From Paracoccus denitrificans (GTDB lineage: Bacteria > Pseudomonadota > Alphaproteobacteria > Rhodobacterales > Rhodobacteraceae): a stretch of DNA of 64,000 nt. Position numbers and translations under genes: made by a program. The DNA lies in the NCBI GenBank assembly GCA_003240735.1, contig QFNE01000002.1:186001-250000 (forward strand), read 5' to 3'. Position 1 is the stretch's first letter; every line of letters starts with the position of its first letter. Under the pieces are notes generated by a model, which saw only the letters and a program-made list of their open reading frames with translations, did not search any database and was not told the DNA's origin. Shown piece after piece: positions 19,291 to 28,682 of the stretch.

Positions 19291-19701
19291 TCAGCCGCAC
19301 ACCACGTCGATCATGGTGGCGCCGGGGTCGTCCTGCGGTGCGGTCATCGGAACGACCACGATCTGGGTTGCGCGCTTGCTTTCCAGACTGCACAGCGCGG
19401 CAGATGCGCGTTGGGCGGCATCGGCGGGCGCGCGGGCCGGGTGATAGATCAGCCGCCAGCCCGCATCGTTGCGGGCCACGGTCCGGATGGCGTCAGGTGG
19501 CATCTGCGTCGTAGCGTGCAGATTGGTGCGGGCGGGGACGCCGCCGGGCAGAATGTCGTCGGTCATGGGGCGGGAACAACCGGCGGCTGCCAGAAGGAAG
19601 GCGATCAGGGACAAGCCACAGCCCAGCCGCGCGATGGCGTGTGTCTGCGCAGGCTGCGTTTGCGCCTGGCAAATTCCGGTCATGTCGTCCGCAAATGACA
19701 T
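19291..19701 (-). CDS. Small putative lipoprotein within the suc cluster
   Basis: The protein has 136 residues if started at the ATG at 19701, which has GGGGGG just upstream; ATGs at 19713 and 19683 are alternatives. A hydrophobic stretch LSLIAFLLAAAGCSRP gives a clear lipobox with the acylated Cys, though the leader before it is long (about 30-45 residues). The mature part is about 90 residues with no recognised domain. It lies between sucD and sucA on the same strand, so it is probably transcribed with them. Function unknown. Confidence 0.7.
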   Translation of the reverse strand: MSFADDMTGICQAQTQPAQTHAIARLGCGLSLIAFLLAAAGCSRPMTDDILPGGVPARTNLHATTQMPPDAIRTVARNDAGWRLIYHPARAPADAAQRASAALCSLESKRATQIVVVPMTAPQDDPGATMIDVVCG

Positions 19702-19767
19702 CTTGCCCCCCATGTGGTGGCGCGGCCCGCCGAATTACAGGCCGCGTCACGTCGCGTCATGGCCGCG

Positions 19768-20652
19768 TCAGGCTTTCATCGCCTTCATCACAGCCTCGCC
19801 CAGACCAGCCGGGCTGTCGGCGACGATGATCCCTGCGTCTTTCATCGCAGCGATCTTCGATTCCGCGTCACCTTTGCCACCCGACACGATCGCGCCGGCA
19901 TGGCCCATGCGACGACCGGGAGGTGCGGTTCGACCGGCAATGAAGCCTGCCGTGGGTTTCCAGCGACCGGCGCGACGTTCGTCGGCCAGAAACTGTGCCG
20001 CTTCCTCTTCGGCCGACCCGCCGATTTCACCGATCATGATGATCGCATCGGTTTCCGGGTCTGCGAGGAAAAGCTCCAGCACGTCGATATGTTCCATCCC
20101 TTTGATGGGATCGCCGCCGATACCGACAGCGGTCGACTGTCCCAGACCGACGTCCGAGGTCTGCTTGACGGCCTCATAGGTCAGGGTGCCCGAACGCGAC
20201 ACGACGCCCACGCGGCCCCGCCTGAAGATCGAGCCCGGCATGATGCCGATCTTGCATTCGTCGGGCGTCATGATGCCCGGGCAGTTCGGCCCGATCAGGC
20301 GCGAGCCCGAGCCTTCCAACGCGCGTTTCACCTTCATCATGTCCAGCACCGGAATGCCTTCGGTGATGCAGACGATCAGCGGAACCTGCGCGTCGATCGC
20401 TTCCAAGATCGAGTCTGCCGCGAAGGGCGGCGGGACATAGATGACGCTGGCATTGGCATCGGTCACGTCCATCGCCTCGGCGACCGAATTGAAGACCGGC
20501 AGACCCAGATGGTCGGTCCCACCTTTGCCGGGCGTCACGCCGCCAACCATCTTGGTGCCATAGGCGATGGCCTGCTCAGTGTGGAACGTCCCCTGAGAGC
20601 CGGTGATGCCCTGGCAGATGACTTTGGTATTGCTGTCGACGAGAATGGCCAT
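19768..20652 (-). CDS. sucD: Succinyl-CoA synthetase alpha subunit
   Basis: SucD, with SucC, converts succinyl-CoA to succinate while making ATP or GTP. The 294-residue length is standard. It opens with [21 protein letters not shown], the CoA-binding segment, and has GPNCPGIM and the phospho-histidine region [13 protein letters not shown]. It follows sucC after a gap of 228 bases that holds a small open frame. Confidence 0.97.
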   Translation of the reverse strand: MAILVDSNTKVICQGITGSQGTFHTEQAIAYGTKMVGGVTPGKGGTDHLGLPVFNSVAEAMDVTDANASVIYVPPPFAADSILEAIDAQVPLIVCITEGIPVLDMMKVKRALEGSGSRLIGPNCPGIMTPDECKIGIMPGSIFRRGRVGVVSRSGTLTYEAVKQTSDVGLGQSTAVGIGGDPIKGMEHIDVLELFLADPETDAIIMIGEIGGSAEEEAAQFLADERRAGRWKPTAGFIAGRTAPPGRRMGHAGAIVSGGKGDAESKIAAMKDAGIIVADSPAGLGEAVMKAMKA

Positions 20653-20742
20653 GTGTGCCTTCCTTGATGAACTGCGCGACCTGACGGCCTGCGACTGAAT
20701 TCGGTGTGGGCGCGGCGATAAGGACGACGCGCCCCATGTGCT

Positions 20743-20877
20743 CTAGAATAACCCGGCGAAAAGCGCGCCAAGCGGTGCAATTGACAAAATCGGATCGCCC
20801 CCGATCAGCGAGACGAGCAGACCGATGGACTGGGTCAGCGGGTCAAGCCCGACATAGGTTGGGTCGACCGCTTCCAC
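20743..20877 (-). CDS. Possible small hydrophobic protein (44 residues) directly after sucC
   Basis: A GTG at 20877 opens a 44-residue frame ending in TAG at 20743. It starts one codon after the sucC stop, in the same reading frame, with AAGGG of the sucC end at a suitable distance for ribosome binding. The peptide has a hydrophilic start ([13 protein letters not shown]) and then about 27 mainly apolar residues ([20 protein letters not shown]), enough for one membrane segment. Codons are mostly G/C-ending like true genes here. It could be made by re-initiation, or, if the stop were read through, as a SucC tail. I do not recognise a family. Confidence 0.4.
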   Translation of the reverse strand: MEAVDPTYVGLDPLTQSIGLLVSLIGGDPILSIAPLGALFAGLF

Positions 20878-20880
20878 GGA

Positions 20881-22074
20881 TCAGCCCTTGACCGCTTTCA
20901 CGATCTTTTCGGCCGCGTCCGACAGGTCGTCCGCCGCGATCACGTTCAGGCCGCTTTCGGCGATGATCTTCTTGCCCAGTTCGACGTTGGTGCCTTCCAG
21001 ACGCACGACCAGCGGGACCTGCAGGCCGACCTCTTTCACGGCGGCGATGATGCCTTCCGCGATGATGTCGCAGCGCATGATGCCGCCGAAGATGTTGACC
21101 AGAATGCCTTTGACGTTCGGATCGGACGTGATGATCTTGAACGCCTCGGTCACCTTTTCCTTGGTGGCGCCGCCGCCGACGTCAAGGAAGTTCGCGGGCT
21201 CGGCACCATACAGCTTGATGATGTCCATGGTGGCCATCGCCAGACCGGCGCCGTTGACCATGCACCCGATCTCGCCGTCCAGCGCGATGTAGTTCAGGTC
21301 GTATTTCGAGGCTTCCAGTTCCTTGCTGTCTTCCTCGGTCTCGTCGCGCAGCGCCAGGATGTCCTTGTGACGATACAGCGCGTTGTTGTCGAAGCTGACT
21401 TTGGCGTCCAGAACCTTCAGCTGGCCCTGTTCGGTGACGATCAGCGGGTTGATCTCCAGCATCTCCATGTCCTTCTCGACGAAGGCGTTGAAAAGCACCT
21501 TGACCAGCGCGACGCACTGCTTGACCAGATCGCCCGACAGACCCAGAGCGAACGCGACCTTGCGCCCGTGGAAGTCCGACAGACCCGCCGCCGGATCGAC
21601 GCTGAAGCTGATGATCTTTTCGGGGGTCGAGGCTGCGACTTCCTCGATGTCCATCCCGCCTTCGGTCGAGGCGACAAAGCTGATGCGCGACGTCTGACGG
21701 TCGACCAGCAGTGCCAGATACAGCTCGCGGTCGATGTCGCTGCCGTCTTCGATGTAGATGCGATTGACCTGTTTGCCCGACGGGCCGGTCTGGTGCGTGA
21801 CCAGCGTGGCACCCAGCATCTGCTTGACGTTCTCGACGACCTCTTCGATCGACTTCGCCAGACGGACGCCGCCTTTTTCGCCGGCTTCGGCTTCCTGGAA
21901 CTTGCCCTTGCCGCGGCCACCGGCGTGGATCTGCGACTTGACCACCCACAGCGGGCCGGGCAGTTCGCCCGCAGCCGTCGCGGCTTCGCTTGCGTTCAGG
22001 ACAGGACGTCCTTCAGAGACCGGAGCGCCGTATTCTTTCAGCAGCGCCTTGGCCTGATACTCGTGGATGTTCAT
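20881..22074 (-). CDS. sucC: Succinyl-CoA synthetase beta subunit
   Basis: This is the ATP-grasp subunit of succinyl-CoA synthetase, 397 residues, normal length. It begins [19 protein letters not shown] and has [20 protein letters not shown] and the C-terminal [15 protein letters not shown] block. The ATG at 22074 gives the canonical N-terminus; upstream in-frame codons add no conserved sequence. GGGGGTCGC precedes it. It is the first gene of the suc-lpd cluster and has a paired palindromic site about 110-145 bases upstream. Confidence 0.97.
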   Translation of the reverse strand: MNIHEYQAKALLKEYGAPVSEGRPVLNASEAATAAGELPGPLWVVKSQIHAGGRGKGKFQEAEAGEKGGVRLAKSIEEVVENVKQMLGATLVTHQTGPSGKQVNRIYIEDGSDIDRELYLALLVDRQTSRISFVASTEGGMDIEEVAASTPEKIISFSVDPAAGLSDFHGRKVAFALGLSGDLVKQCVALVKVLFNAFVEKDMEMLEINPLIVTEQGQLKVLDAKVSFDNNALYRHKDILALRDETEEDSKELEASKYDLNYIALDGEIGCMVNGAGLAMATMDIIKLYGAEPANFLDVGGGATKEKVTEAFKIITSDPNVKGILVNIFGGIMRCDIIAEGIIAAVKEVGLQVPLVVRLEGTNVELGKKIIAESGLNVIAADDLSDAAEKIVKAVKG

Positions 22075-22182
22075 CGCGACCCCCTTATATGGTTCGACAG
22101 ATTTGGCGGCGTCATGCCACACCCACCCCGCGACGCGAAGCGATTTAATCGGAAAATCTTCAAAACCTTTGTGAACGTGCCG

Positions 22183-22217
22183 CTTGTGATCACACGGCGA
22201 AATGCTGTGATCACAAG
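22183..22217. promoter_or_regulatory. Paired palindromic operator upstream of sucC
   Basis: CTTGTGATCACA (22183-22194) and TGTGATCACAAG (22206-22217) form a perfect 12-bp inverted repeat around 11 bases. Each arm itself contains the palindrome TGTGATCACA, and the two palindromes are 21 bp apart centre to centre, two helical turns. Such spacing fits two dimers on one face of the DNA. It lies upstream of sucC in the only large gap before the suc-lpd cluster. The regulator is not identified; AkgR, reported in Rhodobacter as a TCA-cycle regulator, is one candidate. Confidence 0.75.
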
Positions 22218-22268
22218 TATTGGTAGGGATACCGCTAACAGCGTTCAGGGCGACTCATGACTGCACCG

Positions 22269-23465
22269 TCAGTTCAGCAAAACCATGTAAAGAAACGCAT
22301 CACCGTCTAACATCGAGGCGAACTGATCCCAGTTGTCGCGGTCCACGGTCTCGCCGTCCTTGGCATAGGGCAGGGCGCCACTGCCCTGGACCCAGTCCAT
22401 CAGATCGATCGGGCCGGGTTCCTTGATCCACTGGGCCAGATCGATGCCGTGGCCGGGCGCGAACCGCCAGAACGGAACCAGTTTCGTGCCGTCCAGGACG
22501 GCTTCGGCGTCGGACAGAACCTCTTGCCAGGCCGTCGCGGTGCCGGGCGGCAGTTCAAACCCAAGGGCCGCCTTCTGACGGTCGTTCGGAATCCATTCGC
22601 GGTCGTCGTCCGTCTCGGTCTCGACCGCGCTCCAGAAGGTGCGGTTCGCCGCGATCATCTGCCGGAAGTGATCGGCAGCGGCGGCGATGCGCGGCTTGTC
22701 GGGGGTCTGGCGCAAAAGCTGGACAACCGCGGCCACGTCATCGACGATCGGGCCCAGCATCTGCGCCTGTGAATACATTGTCCGCTCCAACACCTCGTCC
22801 GTCGGAGGATCGGTGTGTTGACGTTCCAGTTCGGCCCGGAACGCGATGCGGCGTTCCAGCACGGGTTCGGGATTGAACGCCAATGCGGTCTGCGCCATCC
22901 CTTCGATCAGGTGGCTGTAGGCGCGAAGCCAGTGCAGGTCGGCGGTATCGAACCGGATCGTGCTGGGGGCGTCTTCGCCCTGCATCATGCCCATGACGGA
23001 CAGCAGCTGTTCGCCGTCATCCATGGTGCCGTTGCTGTTCATGTCAAACCACAGATCATTCAGCTCCAGCACAAGCGCCCCTTCGTCCGGCATCCCGTCG
23101 CGCGTCTTTTCCATCGCGGTGGACAGATCCGTCGCCAGCACGTTCAGGAAATCGGGGCGCAGCGGTTCGGGCGACGGGTTCGGGATCAGTTCGGTCCCAA
23201 GGATCGGGAATGACACGAAAAACTCTGTCGATCCGACGCGCCAGCGCGCCTGATAGGCGGCCTCGATGCCCATCAGGAACCGCACGGCTGTCAGCGCCAT
23301 GTCCCGGTCGTTCGATGGCGGCTGTCCGTCCAACGTGGTTTCGGCAACCGCCAGCCCCTTGTCGCGGATCAGGCCGGACGTCGTCGTGTCGTCGGCCATC
23401 GCCGGCAGCGACAGCGCACATGCAATGACGAACGGCAGGGCGAACGGGGCTGCAAACGGTTTCAT
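22269..23465 (-). CDS. Secreted protein of unknown function with an EF-hand-like loop
   Basis: This 398-residue protein has a clear signal peptide (cleavage about SLPAMA-DD), so it should be periplasmic. It is otherwise mostly helical and acidic. Around residues 140-151 it has DMNSNGTMDDGE, which fits the calcium-binding EF-hand loop spacing (D, N, N, T, D, E at positions 1, 3, 5, 7, 9, 12). No enzyme motif is recognised. It lies between mdh and sucC on the same strand, but is cut off from mdh by a terminator and from sucC by the operator region. Confidence 0.75.
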   Translation of the reverse strand: MKPFAAPFALPFVIACALSLPAMADDTTTSGLIRDKGLAVAETTLDGQPPSNDRDMALTAVRFLMGIEAAYQARWRVGSTEFFVSFPILGTELIPNPSPEPLRPDFLNVLATDLSTAMEKTRDGMPDEGALVLELNDLWFDMNSNGTMDDGEQLLSVMGMMQGEDAPSTIRFDTADLHWLRAYSHLIEGMAQTALAFNPEPVLERRIAFRAELERQHTDPPTDEVLERTMYSQAQMLGPIVDDVAAVVQLLRQTPDKPRIAAAADHFRQMIAANRTFWSAVETETDDDREWIPNDRQKAALGFELPPGTATAWQEVLSDAEAVLDGTKLVPFWRFAPGHGIDLAQWIKEPGPIDLMDWVQGSGALPYAKDGETVDRDNWDQFASMLDGDAFLYMVLLN

Positions 23466-23528
23466 CGGGTCACCTTGGATCGGGAAAGCACGGCCAGACT
23501 AGCCACCCGATCAGCTGCTGCACATACG

Positions 23529-23558
23529 AAAAAAGCGCGCCCGGGCAGGGCGCGCTTT
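23529..23558 (-). terminator. Rho-independent terminator of mdh
   Basis: AAAGCGCGCCC and GGGCGCGCTTT form an 11-bp stem (23532-23542 with 23548-23558) with a 5-base loop; the minus strand continues with T residues. It follows mdh by about 20 bases. Confidence 0.9.
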
Positions 23559-23580
23559 GACGTTGGTCGTTCAGGTCGAC

Positions 23581-24558
<978 letters not shown>

Positions 24559-24822
24559 TCAGGTTGACTTGCTGGGGCGTGGGTTAAGCCGTTGCCCCTG
24601 AAACCGCAAGGCCGTTGGTGGGGTATGGGCGCGGTGTTCGCGCGGCTCGTGCGCAGGTCCGGGTTGCGTGTGACAACGCCGTGCCGCCGACTTGTAATCC
24701 AGCGGGCCAAGCCCCATCCATCAGGTCTATCCGGTTCGGGCCGTGCCGCCCGGCCCTTGAACATGATCCGACGAACACGACCCGCAAAACGGGGGTCCGA
24801 CGGACGGGACAGGCAGGAACTG

Positions 24823-25572
24823 ATGCTGGAACTGACGACCGAAGGCTGGATCCTTGCCTTCATCGGGGCGATCGCCGTGGGGTTGGCCAAGGGCGGGTTG
24901 GCGATGGTGGGCATGCTGTCGGTGCCGCTGCTGTCATTGGTCATGTCGCCAGTGCAGGCGGCGGGGCTGATGCTGCCCGTCTATGTCATTTCTGATATCG
25001 GCGGGCTTGTGGCCTATCGCCGGGAATACGACTGGACGGTGCTCAAGACCGCGCTGCCGGGCACGATTGCGGGGATCATGGTGGGGTGGGCCACCGCCCA
25101 TATCGTGCCGGTCCGGGGTGTCACCATGATTGTCGGCCTGATCGGCGTGGCGTTCGCCGCCAATGCGATCCTGCGCCGCAAGGTGGAAACGCCGGCGCGT
25201 CGCCCGTCCTATGTGCGGGGCAGCTTCTGGGGCGTACTGTCGGGTTATACCAGCTTTGTCAGCCATTCTGGCGCGCCGCCGTGGCAGGTCTATGCCCAGC
25301 CGCTGCGGATGCCGGCGGTGATCTTTGCGGGCACGACGACGTGGTTCTTTGCAGTCACGAACTGGGTGAAGCTGATCCCCTATGCCGCGTTGGGGCAGCT
25401 GTCGCTGTCGACGATCAAGACCGCGCTGGTCCTGACGCCCGCGGCGATGGTGTCGGTCTGGGTCGGGCTGCAACTGGTGCGAATCATGCCGCAGCGCGTG
25501 TTCTACATCCTGATCACGTGGGGCCTGCTTCTGGTGTCGCTGCGCCTCGTCTGGCAGGGCGCATTCCCATGA
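24823..25572 (+). CDS. TSUP-family membrane permease (sulfite exporter TauE/SafE family)
   Basis: This 249-residue inner membrane protein has about eight membrane segments and the family's GLAKGGLAMVGMLSVPLLSL and GFTSFVSHSGAPP-like (YTSFVSHSGAPPW) motifs. TSUP proteins move small anions, often sulfur-containing organic ions; the substrate here is unknown. The ATG at 24823 is preceded by AGGCAGG; longer in-frame starts add a basic, non-conserved leader. The stop overlaps the priA start as ATGA. Confidence 0.88.
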   Translation: MLELTTEGWILAFIGAIAVGLAKGGLAMVGMLSVPLLSLVMSPVQAAGLMLPVYVISDIGGLVAYRREYDWTVLKTALPGTIAGIMVGWATAHIVPVRGVTMIVGLIGVAFAANAILRRKVETPARRPSYVRGSFWGVLSGYTSFVSHSGAPPWQVYAQPLRMPAVIFAGTTTWFFAVTNWVKLIPYAALGQLSLSTIKTALVLTPAAMVSVWVGLQLVRIMPQRVFYILITWGLLLVSLRLVWQGAFP

Positions 25573-27764
25573 GCCGCCATTTCCCACCCGGCGCCCGTGT
25601 CGGCGTCCTGACGGTCGAGCCGGTCGGCCTGCTGGACTACCTGTCCCCCGAAGGCGGCGTTTTGCAGGGGCAGGTCGTCGTCGTGCCGCTGGGTCCGCGC
25701 CGTGTGCTGGGCGTGGTCTGGGGGCCGGGGCAGGGGGATTTCGACGTGGCGAAGCTGCGCCCAATTGCGCGGCTGACGGACGCCGCACCGCTGTCGCCCG
25801 GGATGCTGGAATTCATCGAACGCGCCGCCGACTATACCCTGACGGCGCTGCCCACGGTGCTGCGCATGGCGCTGCGGGCGCCTGATCTGGGCGAACCCCC
25901 GGCCTCGCGCCGTGTGGTCCATCTGGCCGGCCCGCCACCGGAACGGATGACCGACGCCCGCCGCGCCGTCCTGCGCGTGATCGAGGATCATGGCGGCGCG
26001 GGCTTTGCCCCGTCGGAACTGGCGCAGATGGCGGGCGTCGGCACGTCGGTCGTGAACGGGCTGGTGACCGCGGGCACGCTGGTCGAAACGCAGGCACCCC
26101 GTGACCAACCCTATCCGCGGCTGGACCCATCACTGCCCGGCAAGCCCCTTGACCCCGACCAGCAGGCGGCGGCCGACGCGCTGCGCACGGGTCTGCGCGG
26201 TGGGGGATACGCCACGACGCTGCTGCGTGGGGTCACCGGATCGGGTAAGACCGAAGTCTATCTGGAGGCCGTCGCCGAAACCCTGCGCGAAGGGCGTCAG
26301 GCGCTGGTCCTTCTGCCCGAAATCGCACTGTCCGCCGAATTTCTGGACCGGGTTGAGGCGCGGTTCGGCGCGCGCCCCGGCGAATGGCATTCGGGCGTCA
26401 CCAGTTCCGAACGTCGTCGCCTGTGGCACATGGCGGCACGTGGAGAGGTCGGTCTGGTCGTCGGCGCACGTTCGGCGCTGTTCCTGCCGTTCCGCGATCT
26501 GGGGCTGATCGTTGTCGATGAAGAACACGACAGCAGCTATAAACAGGACGAAACCGTCTATTACAGCGCCCGGGACATGGCCGTACTGCGCGCCAGCACC
26601 GAAGGGGCGCAGGTGGTGCTGGCATCCGCCACGCCGTCGGTCGAAAGCTGGGTCAACGCCAACAGCGGCAAATACAATCTGGTCGAGCTGCGGTCGCGTT
26701 ACGGTCAGGCCGAACTGCCCGAGATGGCCGCGATCGACCTGCGAGAGGAAAACTTGCCCTCAGGTCGCTGGATCTCGCCCACGCTGGCGGCCGAGGTGCG
26801 CACGCGGCTGGAAAAGGGCGAACAGTCGCTGCTGTTCCTGAACCGGCGCGGCTATGCCCCAGTCACGACGTGCCGGGCGTGTGGATACCAGATCGGCTGC
26901 GACCAGTGCGACGCGCGCATGGTCGAACACCGCTTTCAGAAGCGCCTTGTCTGCCATCAATGCGGTGCCACCAAGCCCATCCCGACCGCGTGCCCCAGCT
27001 GCGGCGTCGAAGGCAAGCTGGCCCCCATCGGCCCGGGGGTCGAGCGTCTGGCCGAAGAGGTTGCCGAGACCTTCCCCGACGCGCGGACCGTGGTGCTGTC
27101 ATCGGATCTTTATAACTCGGCACGCGCGTTGAAAGAGACGGTCGCGACCATCGCAGCGGGCGGCGCCGACATCATCATCGGCACGCAGATCGTGGCCAAG
27201 GGGCACAACTTTCCCCTGCTGACGCTGGTCGGTGTCATCGACGCGGACCTTGGGTTGCAAGGGGCTGACCTGCGTGCGGCAGAACGCTCGTTTCAGCTGA
27301 TGCGGCAGGTCGCGGGCCGCGCGGGACGCCAAGGCGGCGACCGCCCCGGGGTTGCGCTTCTGCAGACCCACCAGCCAGACCACCCGGTTATCCGCGCGAT
27401 CCTGTCGGGCGAGGATGAGGCCTTCTGGAACGCCGAGTCCGAGGCGCGCCGCGCCGCCCACATGCCGCCGTTTTCGCGTCTGGCGGGGATCATCCTGTCC
27501 CATCCCGAACAGCACGTCGTCGAAGACTACGCCCGTACGCTGTCGCGTCAGGCCCAGCCCTTGGCCGATATCGGGGCGGAACTGTTCGGTCCGGCCCCGG
27601 CACCCATCACCCGCATCCGCAACCGGTTTCGCGTGCGCATGCTGATCCGTGCGCCGCGTCAGGCGCCGTTGCAATCGGCCATCGCCGACTGGCTGGCGGC
27701 GGCGCCCAAGGCGCCCACGAACCTGCGCCTGTCGGTCGATATCGACCCACAAAGCTTTCTGTAA
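25569..27764 (+). CDS. priA: Primosomal protein N', replication restart helicase
   Basis: PriA is a superfamily 2 helicase that reloads the replisome at stalled forks. The 731-residue protein has an N-terminal DNA-binding domain, Walker A GVTGSGKTEVYL, the helicase box DEEHD, the LFLNRRGYAP motif and a zinc-binding region with paired Cys (CRACGYQIGCDQCD, CHQCG, CPSCG). The ATG at 25569 shares four bases with the end of the TSUP gene, so its translation may depend on that gene. Confidence 0.97.
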   Translation: MSRHFPPGARVGVLTVEPVGLLDYLSPEGGVLQGQVVVVPLGPRRVLGVVWGPGQGDFDVAKLRPIARLTDAAPLSPGMLEFIERAADYTLTALPTVLRMALRAPDLGEPPASRRVVHLAGPPPERMTDARRAVLRVIEDHGGAGFAPSELAQMAGVGTSVVNGLVTAGTLVETQAPRDQPYPRLDPSLPGKPLDPDQQAAADALRTGLRGGGYATTLLRGVTGSGKTEVYLEAVAETLREGRQALVLLPEIALSAEFLDRVEARFGARPGEWHSGVTSSERRRLWHMAARGEVGLVVGARSALFLPFRDLGLIVVDEEHDSSYKQDETVYYSARDMAVLRASTEGAQVVLASATPSVESWVNANSGKYNLVELRSRYGQAELPEMAAIDLREENLPSGRWISPTLAAEVRTRLEKGEQSLLFLNRRGYAPVTTCRACGYQIGCDQCDARMVEHRFQKRLVCHQCGATKPIPTACPSCGVEGKLAPIGPGVERLAEEVAETFPDARTVVLSSDLYNSARALKETVATIAAGGADIIIGTQIVAKGHNFPLLTLVGVIDADLGLQGADLRAAERSFQLMRQVAGRAGRQGGDRPGVALLQTHQPDHPVIRAILSGEDEAFWNAESEARRAAHMPPFSRLAGIILSHPEQHVVEDYARTLSRQAQPLADIGAELFGPAPAPITRIRNRFRVRMLIRAPRQAPLQSAIADWLAAAPKAPTNLRLSVDIDPQSFL

Positions 27765-27768
27765 TGGC

Positions 27769-28527
27769 CTAAAGCCCGTTGCGATCCAGAATGCCCGACA
27801 GGACGCCGGCCAGACGTTCTGCCCACAGCTCCTGCCCCTGCACGTCGCTGATCAGATCGTTCCTGACCTCGATCAGCACGTTCGGACGCCCGTGGGCCAG
27901 CGCATGGCGGTCGATGGAATCGCCATCCAGATGCCCGTTATAGGGCTCGTTGTCGCCCGTGATCCAACCTTCGGCGCGGCAATCGGCGACCAGCGCCGGA
28001 CCCAGACGTTCGTCGCGGTGCGAATAAAGGATGCCGACCGCCCAGGGACGCGGCGGACGGCCGCGCAGCTGGGGGGTAAAGCTGTGAACGGCGCAGATCG
28101 CGCGGGCCGGATGCCCTGCCGCCAGCCGCTCCAGCGCGGCGTGATAGGGGCGGTGCAGCCGGGTCAGCCGCCGCTCGCGCTCGGCGTCGTCCGCGTCGCG
28201 GTTGGCAGGGATAACCGTCCCGTCATACAGCCGCATCAGCAGCGTCGGGTCATCCTCGCCCCGGTTCGGGTCGATCACGAGGCGCGAAAAATCCGACAGG
28301 ATCGCTGGCGCGTCCAGCCGGCGTGCCAAGGCAAGCGCCAGCCCCGCTGCGCCGACGTCAAAGGCGATGTGGCGGTTCATGTCGTCCGCCGCGATCCCCA
28401 GATCGCCCCCGTTGACCCAGTCCGGCACCCGGTTCGTGGCGTGATCGCAGGTGATCAGCCAGCGCGACGGACGGTCTGCCTCGTCAATGGAAAACGGCTG
28501 TTCTTCGGTCATCGTCGGGTCGGTCAT
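27769..28527 (-). CDS. N-formylglutamate amidohydrolase family protein
   Basis: This enzyme of about 252 residues belongs to the N-formylglutamate amidohydrolase/HutG-like family (zinc-dependent hydrolases). Family segments visible are LITCDHATNRVP, DRLVIDPNRG-like (SRLVIDPNRGEDD), AVHSFTPQLRG and PNVLIEVRNDLI. The start is uncertain: the gene begins inside a 12-bp tandem repeat that supplies several in-frame ATG codons (MPNP units); I chose 28527, with 28512 nearly as good. No hut genes lie nearby, so its true substrate is open. It is convergent with priA and divergent from pyk. Confidence 0.85.
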   Translation of the reverse strand: MTDPTMTEEQPFSIDEADRPSRWLITCDHATNRVPDWVNGGDLGIAADDMNRHIAFDVGAAGLALALARRLDAPAILSDFSRLVIDPNRGEDDPTLLMRLYDGTVIPANRDADDAERERRLTRLHRPYHAALERLAAGHPARAICAVHSFTPQLRGRPPRPWAVGILYSHRDERLGPALVADCRAEGWITGDNEPYNGHLDGDSIDRHALAHGRPNVLIEVRNDLISDVQGQELWAERLAGVLSGILDRNGL

Positions 28528-28560
28528 CGGGTTAGGCATCGGGTTAGGCATCGGGTCGGG
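28525..28560. repeat. 12-bp tandem repeat over the start of the amidohydrolase gene
   Basis: Two exact copies of CATCGGGTTAGG, then a variant CATCGGGTCGGG, stand head to tail, with a partial copy after 28560. On the minus strand each copy supplies an in-frame ATG and encodes M-P-N/D-P. Copy number changes would add or remove start codons without shifting the frame. Confidence 0.85.
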
Positions 28561-28682
28561 CATCGGCGTCACGCATCTGTCAGGCCGCGCGGTTATAGCC
28601 GCCACTGCCCGTGGCCGCCAGTTGCCGCGCCCCTGCGCTTGCCTTACAGCTAGCGCAAACATCCGCGTTAAGGAGTGATCGC

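Noticed and set aside
19103..19291. A 62-codon minus-strand frame (ATG at 19291 overlapping the lipoprotein gene stop as TGATG) running almost to the sucA ribosome site
   Set aside because: The coupling-style junction is tempting, but the predicted peptide has no recognisable pattern and its composition looks like read-through of non-coding sequence; I could not support it as a gene.
21182..21949. Long minus-strand frame of 255 codons within sucC
   Set aside because: It is a high-GC shadow frame rich in Arg and Gly, overlapping a certain gene.
24592..24822. An N-terminal extension of the TSUP permease of 77 residues
   Set aside because: It is rich in Arg and Pro, not conserved-looking, and the ATG at 24823 has a proper ribosome site.
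28525..28560. Tandem repeats considered as a CRISPR or iteron array
   Set aside because: The units are 12 bp, contiguous without spacers, and lie in a coding start; no cas or rep gene is present.
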